From Marinobacter sp. S0848L (GTDB lineage Bacteria > Pseudomonadota > Gammaproteobacteria > Pseudomonadales > Oleiphilaceae), in NCBI RefSeq assembly GCF_023016065.1, contig NZ_JALKAQ010000001.1, positions 1 through 64,000 on the forward strand: 64,000 bases of DNA. Reading direction: 5' to 3'. The position numbers and the translations under genes were made by a program. Shown here in pieces: positions 54,738 to 63,521 of the stretch. Every line of letters starts with the position of its first letter. Position 1 is the stretch's first letter. Under the pieces are notes generated by a model. That model made no database searches. It was not told the DNA's origin and was given only the letters and a program-made list of their open reading frames with translations.

Positions 54738-55635
54738 GCTCCAAGCCTTGGGTCCGGGCCTGAACTTTCTTTTGCTGCAACCACAAACCAGCGATGATCA
54801 ACACCAGCCCAACGTAGGTGGACGGCAGAATCACTTCCCCCAAAATGAAGTAAATAAACACCAGCGACAAGAACGGCGCAATGAAAATCAAATTACTGAC
54901 TTTTGCCGTATTTTCTGCCTTTTTCATGGCTTGGGACCACAAAATAAACGCAATCCCCATTTCAAAGACACCGATGTAAACCGCGGCCGAGAGCGATTGC
55001 AGCCCTGAAAACTCAAACCCGACGGTGTACCCGCACACCAAGACAATCACTGGCAAACCAAACAAAAAGTTCAGGAAAAGCCCGACGACAGGGTCACGCG
55101 TGTCTCGGGTCGCGATGATCCAGTAAGACGCCCAAACGACGGTGCTTCCCAGCGCGAGGGCGACCCCTAGCGGGTCTGAAAAATTCAACGATGTCACCGC
55201 GCCCCGGGTCGCTATCACCACAACACCGGCATAACACACCAACCCCGCCAAAATATCGATACGACGCAACTTCTGCCCTAAAAACGGAACCGACAAGTAA
55301 GCCAGCACTAATGCCCAGGTGTAATTCAGCGGCTGAGCTTCCTGCGCGGGCAGTCGGTCAAACGCGCCAAATAACAGAAAGTAGTACAGGCACGGGTTGA
55401 TCAGGCCCATCCCTATCGATTGCAGGTACTGGGTTTTGCTGAGCTGAAAAACCTGCTGCCACCGCCCCATAATTACCAACGCCACCGCCATCACCACGAT
55501 GGAAGCCGAGCTCGCCACCAACAACATCTGTACGGGCGCCAGATCCGCTAACGCCAATTTGAACGCGGTCGCTACCGTTGACCACAGCAACACGGTAGCC
55601 AGGCCGTACAACATGGCCTGCTTCTGATTTTTCAT
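54730..55635 (-). CDS. EamA/DMT-family transporter
   Basis: A 301-residue inner-membrane protein with ten hydrophobic helices in two EamA repeats. The start at 55635 ([12 protein letters not shown]) has GGAG upstream, and its A is shared with the stop of the response regulator gene (TGATG), so translation is coupled. The substrate is unknown; relatives export amino acids or metabolites. Its position suggests the two-component system controls or senses the same compound. Confidence 0.85.
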   Translation of the reverse strand: MKNQKQAMLYGLATVLLWSTVATAFKLALADLAPVQMLLVASSASIVVMAVALVIMGRWQQVFQLSKTQYLQSIGMGLINPCLYYFLLFGAFDRLPAQEAQPLNYTWALVLAYLSVPFLGQKLRRIDILAGLVCYAGVVVIATRGAVTSLNFSDPLGVALALGSTVVWASYWIIATRDTRDPVVGLFLNFLFGLPVIVLVCGYTVGFEFSGLQSLSAAVYIGVFEMGIAFILWSQAMKKAENTAKVSNLIFIAPFLSLVFIYFILGEVILPSTYVGLVLIIAGLWLQQKKVQARTQGLEHG

Positions 55636-57017
55636 CACTTCTGCTCCAGAGTGGATTCCAGCCAACGGTAAAGCGTTCGCCTGTTAATACCCAGAATTTG
55701 TGCGGCGCGGCGCTTGTTGCCCTCTACCGCGTTCATGACCTGGCGTACGTAATTTTGCTGCAGAGTCTCCAAGGTGGGCCATTCTGGGATATTTGAGCCC
55801 TCCGGGTCTATCGTGCTGGTTTGAAAGCTTCCTTGCCGCTTACGAATGCGCTCCGGCAAATGTTCGGGCTGGATGGTGCCCCCGTCACAAAACGTCACCG
55901 CCCGCTCGATAGCGCTGGAAAGCTCCCGCACATTACCGGGGAACGGGTAATCCCGGAGCACCCGCAGCGTTACCTCACTAAACTTGAGAAAACCGCGCCC
56001 ATGTCTCAGGCACGCTTCTTTGAGGAAATGCATGGCCAGCAGTTCTACGTCTTCGTCCCGTTCCCGCAACGGCGGTACAGAAAGCGACAGGGTTTCAAGC
56101 CGGTAGTAGAGGTCTTCCCGGAAAGTACCTTCCTCAACTGCCTTCATCAGATTAACGTGAGTGGACGCCAGTATGCGCACATCGACTGCCTCTTCGTGGT
56201 CTGCGCCAACGGGTTTGATGGCTCCTTCCTGCAACACCCGCAGCAGCTTGGCCTGAAGTGCCATGGGCATTTCGCCAATCTCATCCAGCAATAAGGTGCC
56301 GCCGCTGGCTTCGGCAAACAACCCTTTGCGTGCCTGCCGTGCACCGGTAAATGCACCGGCTTCATGGCCGAAAAACTCGCTTTCCATCAAGTCCGGCGGA
56401 ATGCCCGCACAGTTAACCGCCAAGAAAGCCTTATCCGAGCGCTCACTCTGGTTATGGATAGCGTGGGCAACCAACTCTTTCCCGGTGCCACTTTCGCCAT
56501 GAATAAGAACGGCCGCCTGACTGAACGCAACCTGCCGTATCTCACTTCGCAAACGCTCCATCGCTGAACTGTCGCCCACCAACCCCATATTCAACTCGCC
56601 GTATTGGCGGGACTGAATCTCGGCCAGTTGCCGGTTAATATCGGCCTGAGTCAGCAGTCTTTTTATTTTCAGACGCAGATGATCCGTGGACAACGGCTTG
56701 GTCAGAAAATCATCCGCTCCCGCCTGCAACGCTTCTACGGCTTGGTCAACCGTGCCGAAGGCGGTGATAACAATAAACGGAATTCCGGGGTGTTCCGCCT
56801 GCTGGAACGCCAACACCTGCATACCATCGCCATCGGGCAACCGAAGGTCTGAAACAATCAACGCCGGGCGCTGCTCTTTCAAAGCTTTGCGTGCATCCTG
56901 AACCGTTGCCGCACCGACAACGGCATAACCATCCGCTTCCAGCTCCTCGGTTAGCAGCTGCCCAAGACTCGGGTCATCTTCTACCAGCAAAACCAGCGGT
57001 GCATTTGCCGACATCAT
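55635..57017 (-). CDS. Sigma54-dependent NtrC-family response regulator
   Basis: A 460-residue protein. The receiver domain has acidic pocket EDD, phospho-acceptor Asp57 (SDLRLPDG) and KPLS. The AAA+ domain has Walker A GESGTGKE, the sigma54-contact loop GAFTGA, Walker B LLLDEIGEM and the R-finger region. The C-terminal Fis-type HTH has RRAAQILGINRRTLYRWL. All activator motifs are intact. The start overlaps the stop of the kinase gene (ATGA); the adjacent second Met is an alternative start. The likely target is the sigma54 promoter at 58615. Confidence 0.92.
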   Translation of the reverse strand: MMSANAPLVLLVEDDPSLGQLLTEELEADGYAVVGAATVQDARKALKEQRPALIVSDLRLPDGDGMQVLAFQQAEHPGIPFIVITAFGTVDQAVEALQAGADDFLTKPLSTDHLRLKIKRLLTQADINRQLAEIQSRQYGELNMGLVGDSSAMERLRSEIRQVAFSQAAVLIHGESGTGKELVAHAIHNQSERSDKAFLAVNCAGIPPDLMESEFFGHEAGAFTGARQARKGLFAEASGGTLLLDEIGEMPMALQAKLLRVLQEGAIKPVGADHEEAVDVRILASTHVNLMKAVEEGTFREDLYYRLETLSLSVPPLRERDEDVELLAMHFLKEACLRHGRGFLKFSEVTLRVLRDYPFPGNVRELSSAIERAVTFCDGGTIQPEHLPERIRKRQGSFQTSTIDPEGSNIPEWPTLETLQQNYVRQVMNAVEGNKRRAAQILGINRRTLYRWLESTLEQK

Positions 57018-58483
57018 GTCGCCTCCTTCGGAAAATAAAGACTCATTCGGCAGCCTCCCAGATCACCGTCCGCCACCGTTACCCGGCCGCCATGTTCTTT
57101 CAGAACACTGCTGACCACCGCAAGACCAAGGCCCGTTCCCTCGCCTGCGGCGCGTGTACTGTAAAAGGGTTCGAACACCCGTGCGCGTTGCTCTTCCGGT
57201 ATGCCCGGGCCATCATCGTCTACCCGCACCTCCCAGCAATCACCGGCGTCGTGGGCCGAAACTTTCAGCTGGCTACGGGCCGACTGGCAAGCATTGCGGA
57301 TCACGTTCAGGCATGCCAGCCCTGCCCGCAATGGCTCGGCTCGCACAGCCATAGCCTGATCAAGTCCTTCCGTAACCAGCTCGGGCGTATGGCAACGGCT
57401 GTCTTCTGCAACCCATGTCATAACGTCCGCAAGCACCGATGACAGGTCCAGTGAACGGCGTGAATCGGGTACGTGGCGAAAACAATCCAGTAGCTGCTGA
57501 ATAATCGTGGTCATACGTGTGACCTGATGCTCTATGTCGGTGAGGTGGCGCTGCTGTGCTTCCGGTAACCCGGAGCGGGCAAGAATGCGGGCACGCCCCT
57601 GTATAACGTTCAAAGGGGCGCCGAGTTCATGCGCCACACCGCCAGCTACCCGACCAATCATTGCCACCTTTTCCTGATACTCCAATTGCTCAGCCAGGGC
57701 GCGCTCTCTTGCAATACGCCCTTCAATTTCCGATTCGGCCGCCGCCATACGCCGGCCCAGATTGAGAATGCCGCGATGAATCTGCCGAAGTTCCCGAGGG
57801 CCCGAGGGCGGAACCGCCAACAGCCAACGCCCGGGGGCCAGGTTCGCCATGTTTTCCAGTAAACGGCTGACATGCCGCCCCACCGTTCCGTAATGCCCCA
57901 GTACCACCACCGCAATCATGATGAAGGAAAATGCGGTCCATATCGTGACAGCCCACCAGCGCGAGGAAGCCACCAGATCGTGGAAATCACTGCGTTTTCG
58001 GGTGACCTGAAGCAGCCCCTGGATGCGGCCATCGTTGCCCACCAAAGGCGTAAAATGGGAAAACACCGATTCGCCATCCACTCGCCGGAATGCCCCGCCC
58101 AGTTCTCCGCTCGCGATGACTTTCTCGGCACTTGCACTGTTGGATACATCGGTATCGGCAACGCCTAAACTGGCGACCCGGTCGCTGTTTTCATCGAACA
58201 CAGACGCACCGGATATTCGGCCAATCTGAAAAATGGACTTCAGCGATTCGCCCAGCACCAACTCATCGCCTTGCGCCAAAGCGTTGGAGACGGGCCCGCT
58301 CACAGCTTGCGCAACCAACTCCAGATCTTCTCTCAAGCGGTCATTCAGCGCTTTTTCAACGGCCCCCATGCCGATGTAGATAGCAATACCACTGAACAAA
58401 ACCAACGGCACCACAATGCTCAATACCAGGGTCAGCTGAAGCGACCGGAACATATCCCGAATGCGCCGGCTAATAGGAAACAT
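57014..58483 (-). CDS. Membrane sensor histidine kinase
   Basis: A 489-residue kinase with two transmembrane helices (about 17-39 and 178-196) that enclose a periplasmic sensor domain of about 140 residues. A HAMP-like/coiled segment (197-270) follows. Then come HisKA with His285 (VAHELGAPLN) and HATPase_c with NVIRNACQSA, DDDGPGIP and GEGTGLGLAVV. It is the first gene of the operon kinase, regulator, transporter, GIY-YIG. The ligand is unknown. Confidence 0.9.
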   Translation of the reverse strand: MFPISRRIRDMFRSLQLTLVLSIVVPLVLFSGIAIYIGMGAVEKALNDRLREDLELVAQAVSGPVSNALAQGDELVLGESLKSIFQIGRISGASVFDENSDRVASLGVADTDVSNSASAEKVIASGELGGAFRRVDGESVFSHFTPLVGNDGRIQGLLQVTRKRSDFHDLVASSRWWAVTIWTAFSFIMIAVVVLGHYGTVGRHVSRLLENMANLAPGRWLLAVPPSGPRELRQIHRGILNLGRRMAAAESEIEGRIARERALAEQLEYQEKVAMIGRVAGGVAHELGAPLNVIQGRARILARSGLPEAQQRHLTDIEHQVTRMTTIIQQLLDCFRHVPDSRRSLDLSSVLADVMTWVAEDSRCHTPELVTEGLDQAMAVRAEPLRAGLACLNVIRNACQSARSQLKVSAHDAGDCWEVRVDDDGPGIPEEQRARVFEPFYSTRAAGEGTGLGLAVVSSVLKEHGGRVTVADGDLGGCRMSLYFPKEAT

Positions 58484-58500
58484 AACGGGCTCCTGTACCT

Positions 58501-58525
58501 ATGTGTCACAGCATTTCTGACACAT
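58501..58525. promoter_or_regulatory. Palindromic enhancer candidate for the response regulator
   Basis: A perfect 8-bp inverted repeat ATGTGTCA-N9-TGACACAT. It lies 18 bp upstream of the kinase start and about 92 bp upstream of the -24 element at 58617, the normal distance and form of an upstream activator sequence for an NtrC-type regulator. Confidence 0.55.
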
Positions 58526-58614
58526 GAGGCATTTTGCCACAACCTTCATTACCAACGATTAACGACCAAAAACCATAACCTATTGATTTCATTGAAGTTA
58601 AAAGAAATAAAAGA

Positions 58615-58631
58615 TTGGCATGACGAATGCG
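58615..58631 (+). promoter_or_regulatory. Sigma54 (-24/-12) promoter for the DUF4168 gene
   Basis: TTGGCATGACGAATGC: the GG (58617-58618) and GC (58629-58630) are exactly 10 nt apart, and the -24 block TTGGCAT is close to the consensus. The predicted start is near 58642, giving a leader of about 67 nt before the gene. Confidence 0.65.
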
Positions 58632-58708
58632 TTACCGAATATGACATTCACAGAAACGGGGCGCTGCAACATGTCGCCCGGCACCATCAAGCGTAAGGAG
58701 CCTGATTT

Positions 58709-59113
58709 ATGAATAAGCTACTTGTTTCCGTAACGGCATCTCTGGCACTGCTGGCCGCTACGCCAACTATGGCACAGCAAGAGGGGCAGCAAGCTCCGGC
58801 CAATCCACAAACTCAGAACCCCGGCTATTCTGATCCCGCAGCCGCTGGCACCCAAAGCACCAATTTCAGCGATGCTCAGTTGAAGGAGTTCATCAAAGCG
58901 CAAGACCAGGTGATGGAAGTTCGGGAAGAGTACATCGAGAAGATTGAAGCCGCGGATTCCCAGCAGAAAGCTCAGGAGCTTCAAATGAAGGCAAACGACA
59001 AAATGGTTTCTGCCATTCAGGACGCAGGCATCGAGATCTCCACTTACAATGCCATCGCGACCGCATACGGCAGCGAGCCGAAGATCCGCAATCGCGTTGA
59101 TGCGCTGATGTAA
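58709..59113 (+). CDS. Secreted DUF4168 protein
   Basis: A 134-residue exported protein. The signal peptide ends at MAQ (about residue 23). It is followed by a Gln/Pro/Asn-rich linker (24-50) and a helical DUF4168 domain (about 50-134) with FSDAQLKEFIKAQDQV and ISTYNAIATAYGSEP. The function of the domain is unknown. A strong AAGGAG site precedes the ATG, and a sigma54 promoter and a terminator frame it as a single-gene unit next to the sigma54 two-component operon. Confidence 0.85.
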   Translation: MNKLLVSVTASLALLAATPTMAQQEGQQAPANPQTQNPGYSDPAAAGTQSTNFSDAQLKEFIKAQDQVMEVREEYIEKIEAADSQQKAQELQMKANDKMVSAIQDAGIEISTYNAIATAYGSEPKIRNRVDALM

Positions 59114-59138
59114 CCCCACTGTCCAGCGTTCATCCGTT

Positions 59139-59162
59139 GCCCCGCCTACGCGGGGCTTTTTT
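59139..59162 (+). terminator. Intrinsic terminator after the DUF4168 gene
   Basis: A 7-bp GC stem GCCCCGC/GCGGGGC with a 4-nt loop is followed by six T. It lies 25 bp after the stop. Confidence 0.88.
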
Positions 59163-59165
59163 ATG

Positions 59166-59966
59166 TCACTGCCACAACAATGGGCGGGAGATCATTTTGA
59201 CCTCTTCGGCAGCACAAACCTCTCCGGCGCGGGCGGTCAGCTCAGCGATAAACCGGGTTTGATCGCCCGGCGTTAACGGATAAGCCTTCAAGCGATATTT
59301 CATTCCCATATCCGTACCCAGCACAGCCACCACAACCGGCTGATAAGTTTTGGTCAAGGGACAGGTATAAATCACATCACGAAACAATTCGCGCATGCGG
59401 GCAACATCATGATTGGGCTCAAGATACAGCTCCGCCACACACATAAGGTTGTCGGTCCCGTCGTTGCCATTTGCCAGCAGGTTGTTCCACAACAAACCAT
59501 GAGGAATCACGATAACGGTGTCATCCAGCGTGACGATTTCCGCTGCCCGCGTGCCGATTGCGCGCACTTCGCCATACTGGCCGTTGATCTCGATCCAGTC
59601 CCCCGGGCGGTAAGGCATTTCGTATAAGGTGACAATTCCGGCAATGAGGCTGTTTGCGTAATCCTTGAACGCAAAGCCCAGCGCCAACGCCAGGGCGCCA
59701 AATATCGCCAGCATGTTTTCGAAGGATGGCTCCACCAGAATCGGCACTACCATCACAATGGTCAGAACGATGATCACCAACCGGAACAACGGTACCGACG
59801 CTAACAGATACAAACGAGGTTTGCCGGACAGCTTCCGAGCCAGCATGGGCACCAGCTTCTGGATCGCCATAATCAGCAGAGATGCCAGCACCACCACCGC
59901 AACCGCTTCAATGATTGCGCCTGACGAGATCGTGGACAGTGCGTCTTTCAGCCCCAACTCTTCCAT
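59166..59966 (-). CDS. Small MscS-type mechanosensitive channel
   Basis: A 266-residue membrane protein with three hydrophobic segments (about 14-36, 50-78, 83-110). A pore-like helix rich in Gly/Ala (LAIFGALALALGFAFKDYANSLIAG, split as IFGALALALG and FAFKDYANSL) is followed by the MscS beta domain (YRPGDWIEINGQYGEV ... TLDDTVIVIPHG) and a C-terminal alpha/beta domain. It is encoded 9 bp after the unrecognised 403-residue protein, with which it is probably co-transcribed. Confidence 0.87.
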   Translation of the reverse strand: MEELGLKDALSTISSGAIIEAVAVVVLASLLIMAIQKLVPMLARKLSGKPRLYLLASVPLFRLVIIVLTIVMVVPILVEPSFENMLAIFGALALALGFAFKDYANSLIAGIVTLYEMPYRPGDWIEINGQYGEVRAIGTRAAEIVTLDDTVIVIPHGLLWNNLLANGNDGTDNLMCVAELYLEPNHDVARMRELFRDVIYTCPLTKTYQPVVVAVLGTDMGMKYRLKAYPLTPGDQTRFIAELTARAGEVCAAEEVKMISRPLLWQ

Positions 59967-59975
59967 TCTGTGCTC

Positions 59976-61187
59976 CTAGAACCCATCTACCGGGAATCCG
60001 CGCGCCTGCAGATACTTGCGAACCGCCGGGTAACCCAGCGGAGTGGGCCGATACGCTTGCGTTTTTTCATCCTGAACAATCAGATCTGCCCTGAGAAATC
60101 GGGACAACAATAACTTTAGTTCGCGATTCGCGATGCCGGTGGCCCGCTCAAGCGATTCAATGGTTAATTGGCTGTGCAACAGAATGGCGTGCAGCACAAG
60201 CCCGGCTTGCTGGCCGGAGCCCTGTGGCACGCCGGGCAGGCTTAACTGGTCAAACGGAACGACCCAGCACTCAGCGGTGTTGCCGGCGCTTGCCTCTCCT
60301 TCACCCTGTTCGGCGTCCTGTTCCGGTTGGGCCCGCAATGCTCGCTGCCAAATCGCATGCGCAACGCCCCGATTACCTCTGGCGGCATTGGCAAGGTCCT
60401 GTGCAAAGCAACTGTATTTTTCTTTCGAGTCGTCCGCTTTAGGTGGCAACACATAAAGGCCGTCGTTGGTCATGCGGGCCGTTAGTGACCGCCCATTGCC
60501 ACCACGGGCCAAGAAGTCCAGCCAACCGGTTAATCGCCCGGAATCCAAAGGCGCCGGCGTTAAAGGATTAACGTGGATCTCTGGCCAATATCGCACCCAG
60601 AATTGCCAGCACCAACTCGAACACGCCACAATGCCACGGCCAGTGCTGTCCAGAGCCACGCGAGCAAAGAAAGACTTCAACAGATTCAATCCGGAGCGGT
60701 GGCGCAACCAGAAGTTCGCGAGTTCAGGCACCACCCAGTCATCGTCACCCAACTGTTCGTCCCACCAACGATCGGCATCTGGCTCTGTCATCGACAGGTT
60801 TGCCGGTGGTTCAATAATTCGAACTGGCAGAGTCAACAACGCATCAGAGACCCCCGAAAAAGGCGGCGCGACAACAAAGCTCACCTCGCGATTGTGGGCA
60901 CCTTGCTGACGCAGCGCTTCGAGCTGCTCGAGAATGGCCGACGCCAGAGCCGAGGCATCCGGTTCCGGCGCGTACCGTTTTAGCTTATTTGCGGATAAGG
61001 AAGGCAAGTCGTCCAGACTTTCGAAAGCTTCACTTTCAGGGGTAAGCCCCGAGCGCAACTGTTCCAATATGTCCTTCAACCCCGCACGCAGTGTTTTGTG
61101 CACCGATACATCTGGCGTACTCCACTGGTCCAGCGCTATCAAACCACCCGGCAGGCAGGGGTGTTCATTATCTGTTTCGGTCGTCAA
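59976..61187 (-). CDS. Unrecognised 403-residue cytoplasmic protein next to MscS
   Basis: No signal peptide or membrane helix. The middle part (about 100-300) resembles a P-loop-type fold without a Walker A lysine: VAPPFSGVSDALL sits where a P-loop would be. A Trp-rich section follows (WCWQFWVRYWPEI), and NRGVAHAIWQRALR looks like a sensor-2 helix. An acidic, low-complexity insert (about 310-325) precedes a C-terminal winged-helix-like region (LTIESLERATGIANRELKLLLSRF, split: LTIESLERATG, NRELKLLLSRF). The fold is inference. It sits between rlmJ and the MscS gene with 18 and 9 bp gaps. Confidence 0.7.
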   Translation of the reverse strand: MTTETDNEHPCLPGGLIALDQWSTPDVSVHKTLRAGLKDILEQLRSGLTPESEAFESLDDLPSLSANKLKRYAPEPDASALASAILEQLEALRQQGAHNREVSFVVAPPFSGVSDALLTLPVRIIEPPANLSMTEPDADRWWDEQLGDDDWVVPELANFWLRHRSGLNLLKSFFARVALDSTGRGIVACSSWCWQFWVRYWPEIHVNPLTPAPLDSGRLTGWLDFLARGGNGRSLTARMTNDGLYVLPPKADDSKEKYSCFAQDLANAARGNRGVAHAIWQRALRAQPEQDAEQGEGEASAGNTAECWVVPFDQLSLPGVPQGSGQQAGLVLHAILLHSQLTIESLERATGIANRELKLLLSRFLRADLIVQDEKTQAYRPTPLGYPAVRKYLQARGFPVDGF

Positions 61188-61205
61188 AAACCCTCTCCCT
61201 TAGTG

Positions 61206-62045
61206 TTATTCGGGAACCAGCCAGGAAAGACTGGCCGACATCCCTAGTCTAGCCTCGCCTTCAAGCTCCGCCAGCATATCGCTCAGCCGCTGATCAAAGC
61301 CCCAGGGTGGATTGACCACCAACATGCCAGAACCGACCATGCCACGCTCCGGTGGCTGATCGAGCATTACTTCGCTGCGTAATACCTTGCGCACGCCACA
61401 ACTTTCCACCCCTGCAATCAATGATTGTTGCAGGCCGCTGGTCAATATCGGGTACCAAATCAGATACACGCCGTGGCGACATTTTTTCCACGCTTGCGCC
61501 AAGGTGTTCGCGACCTGACCGTATTCGTCTTTCACTTCATAGGACGGATCGATCAAGGTCAGCAATCGGGGCTGTGCAGGCGGCAGGTTCTTTAGCAGAC
61601 CCTTCAGTCCGTCTTCGTTCTGAACACGAACGCTGTTTTGCTCTGCCCAGGCTTGCAAAGACTTCCCCTCGGCCGGGTGCAATTCAAACGCAGTAATCGA
61701 ATCCCCGGGCCGGCCAAAATTCGCCAGCCAAGCCGGCGAGCCGGGGTACAGCGACAAGGCTTCCGCGCCTTCGTTCAAACTGTCCAGCAACGCCACCATC
61801 GGCTGCCAGTCAGGTGATTTCAGCGTCTCTCGCAACGACCACAAACGGTGGATACCGGCGTCGGCTTCGGCGGTTTTTCTGGCCCGCTCACTGGTCAGAT
61901 CATAGATCGCGCTGCCGGCGTGGGTATCAAAACACGCCATGGCGGTCTTTTTGGATTGCATCATGACCAACGCCAGGGTCAATGCCGCGTGTTTCTGAAC
62001 ATCTGCAAAATTTCCAGCGTGAAAGGCGTGAAGATAACTCAACAT
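61206..62045 (-). CDS. rlmJ: 23S rRNA (adenine2030-N6)-methyltransferase RlmJ
   Basis: A 279-residue SAM methyltransferase with the family start MLSYLHAFHAGNFADVQKH, YPGSPAWLA, and catalytic LIDPSYE (a DPxY-type motif). The start at 62045 has GGAG just upstream and gives the family length of 280; the open frame to 62201 adds 52 unlikely residues. It is first in a possible operon with the unrecognised gene and the MscS gene. Confidence 0.94.
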   Translation of the reverse strand: MLSYLHAFHAGNFADVQKHAALTLALVMMQSKKTAMACFDTHAGSAIYDLTSERARKTAEADAGIHRLWSLRETLKSPDWQPMVALLDSLNEGAEALSLYPGSPAWLANFGRPGDSITAFELHPAEGKSLQAWAEQNSVRVQNEDGLKGLLKNLPPAQPRLLTLIDPSYEVKDEYGQVANTLAQAWKKCRHGVYLIWYPILTSGLQQSLIAGVESCGVRKVLRSEVMLDQPPERGMVGSGMLVVNPPWGFDQRLSDMLAELEGEARLGMSASLSWLVPE

Positions 62046-62222
62046 GTCGGGCTCCTGATTCCAGCCATCCATTAAGCCGCAGACACCCCCTACAAACAAC
62101 ACCCAACACCGCCCAGTGCCACGACAAAACAAAAAATCTTGCGTCAACCTTGCTAACCGCCTCATAATGCAAACGCTAACGCTTCCTATTACCACGTGCA
62201 TCTAAAATACATGGAGTTCTCA

Positions 62223-63515
62223 ATGACCGCTTTGTTCCGCCCGGCTCCACTGGCCCTTACCATTGCAGCCACCCTTTCCGCTGGCTGCGCCTTCACCCAT
62301 TCCGCCGCCGAGACTGAGCCGGTCACCAAAGCGTCTGTCGTCTCCCATTATGCCGACCTGGCCCTCGCCAACTACCAGGATGCGCTGGTTACCGCCAAGG
62401 CTCTGGATAAAGCCACCGACCAGCTGATTGCGAACCCGACCGAAGCCAATCTGCAAGCCGCCAAAGAAGCCTGGCTGGCTGCCCGTGTGCCCTATCAGCA
62501 AACGGAAGTGTTTCGTTTCGGCAACACCATCGTAGACGACTGGGAAGGCCAGCTGAATGCCTGGCCACTGGATGAGGGCCTGATCGATTACGTCAAAACC
62601 GACGATTACCAGTACGAGCTGGGCAATGCCGGTGCCACCGCCAATATCATCGCCAACACCCGCGTGAACGTAGGCGGGAAATCTCTGGATACAACGGTAT
62701 TGACGCCAGAACTGCTCGCAGACCTGAACGAAATTGGCGGCTCCGAAGCCAACGTAGCCACCGGCTACCACGCGGTGGAATTCCTGCTGTGGGGCCAGGA
62801 TCAGCACGGCTTTGAGCAAGGTGCCGGTGAACGTCCGGTTACCGATTATGCAACAGGTTCGGATTGCACCAACGGCAACTGTGAGCGCCGCGGTGAATAT
62901 CTGGACGCGGTAACAGACCTTCTGGTTTCCGACCTGGAATGGATGGTGGCGCAATGGGCGCCGGGTAACGAGAACAACTACCGCAGTGAGCTGACAAACG
63001 GCGATGAAAACGAAGCCGTTCAGAAAATGCTGTTTGGTATGGGCTCTTTGTCTCTGGGTGAACTGGCGGGCGAACGTATGAAAGTGGCTCTGGAAGCCAA
63101 CTCCTACGAGGATGAGCACGACTGCTTCAGCGACAACACCCACAACTCCCATTACTACAATGGCCAGGGTATCCAGAACGTTTACACGGGCAGCTACCGC
63201 CGGGTTGATGGCAGCCTGGTCAGCGGTCCATCCCTGTCTGATCTGGTCGAAGCCAACAATCCTGAGTTGGATGCTCGCCTGAACGCTCAGCTGGACGCGT
63301 CCATGAAGGCCTTGGGGCAACTGAAAGCACACGCTGAAAGCAGCGAAAACCCAATGGCTTTTGATACCATGATCGCGCCGGGCAACACCGAAGGTGCACA
63401 AATCGTCAATAATGCGATTATGGCACTTGTTGAACAAACCGGTTCCATTGAGCAAGCCGCACGCCAGCTCGGCATTGAAGCACTGTCCCCTGACGATGCC
63501 GGCCACGCATTCTGA
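62223..63515 (+). CDS. Imelysin-family periplasmic protein
   Basis: A 430-residue exported protein of the imelysin/ICMP (peptidase M75) family, implicated in iron uptake, though not shown to be a peptidase. The N terminus is a signal peptide (LALTIAATLSAGCAF; a lipobox is possible but has Ser at -3). The signature GYHAVEFLLWG supplies the GxHxxE metal motif. The start at 62223 has GGAG 7 bp upstream; the upstream Met at 62196 is less likely. The next gene, 6 bp on, is a di-heme protein, a known pairing. Confidence 0.88.
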   Translation: MTALFRPAPLALTIAATLSAGCAFTHSAAETEPVTKASVVSHYADLALANYQDALVTAKALDKATDQLIANPTEANLQAAKEAWLAARVPYQQTEVFRFGNTIVDDWEGQLNAWPLDEGLIDYVKTDDYQYELGNAGATANIIANTRVNVGGKSLDTTVLTPELLADLNEIGGSEANVATGYHAVEFLLWGQDQHGFEQGAGERPVTDYATGSDCTNGNCERRGEYLDAVTDLLVSDLEWMVAQWAPGNENNYRSELTNGDENEAVQKMLFGMGSLSLGELAGERMKVALEANSYEDEHDCFSDNTHNSHYYNGQGIQNVYTGSYRRVDGSLVSGPSLSDLVEANNPELDARLNAQLDASMKALGQLKAHAESSENPMAFDTMIAPGNTEGAQIVNNAIMALVEQTGSIEQAARQLGIEALSPDDAGHAF

Positions 63516-63521
63516 GGCACG

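Noticed and set aside
62046..62222. Fur box upstream of the imelysin gene
   Set aside because: Only a partial ATAATG-like match; no 19-bp dyad close to the consensus.
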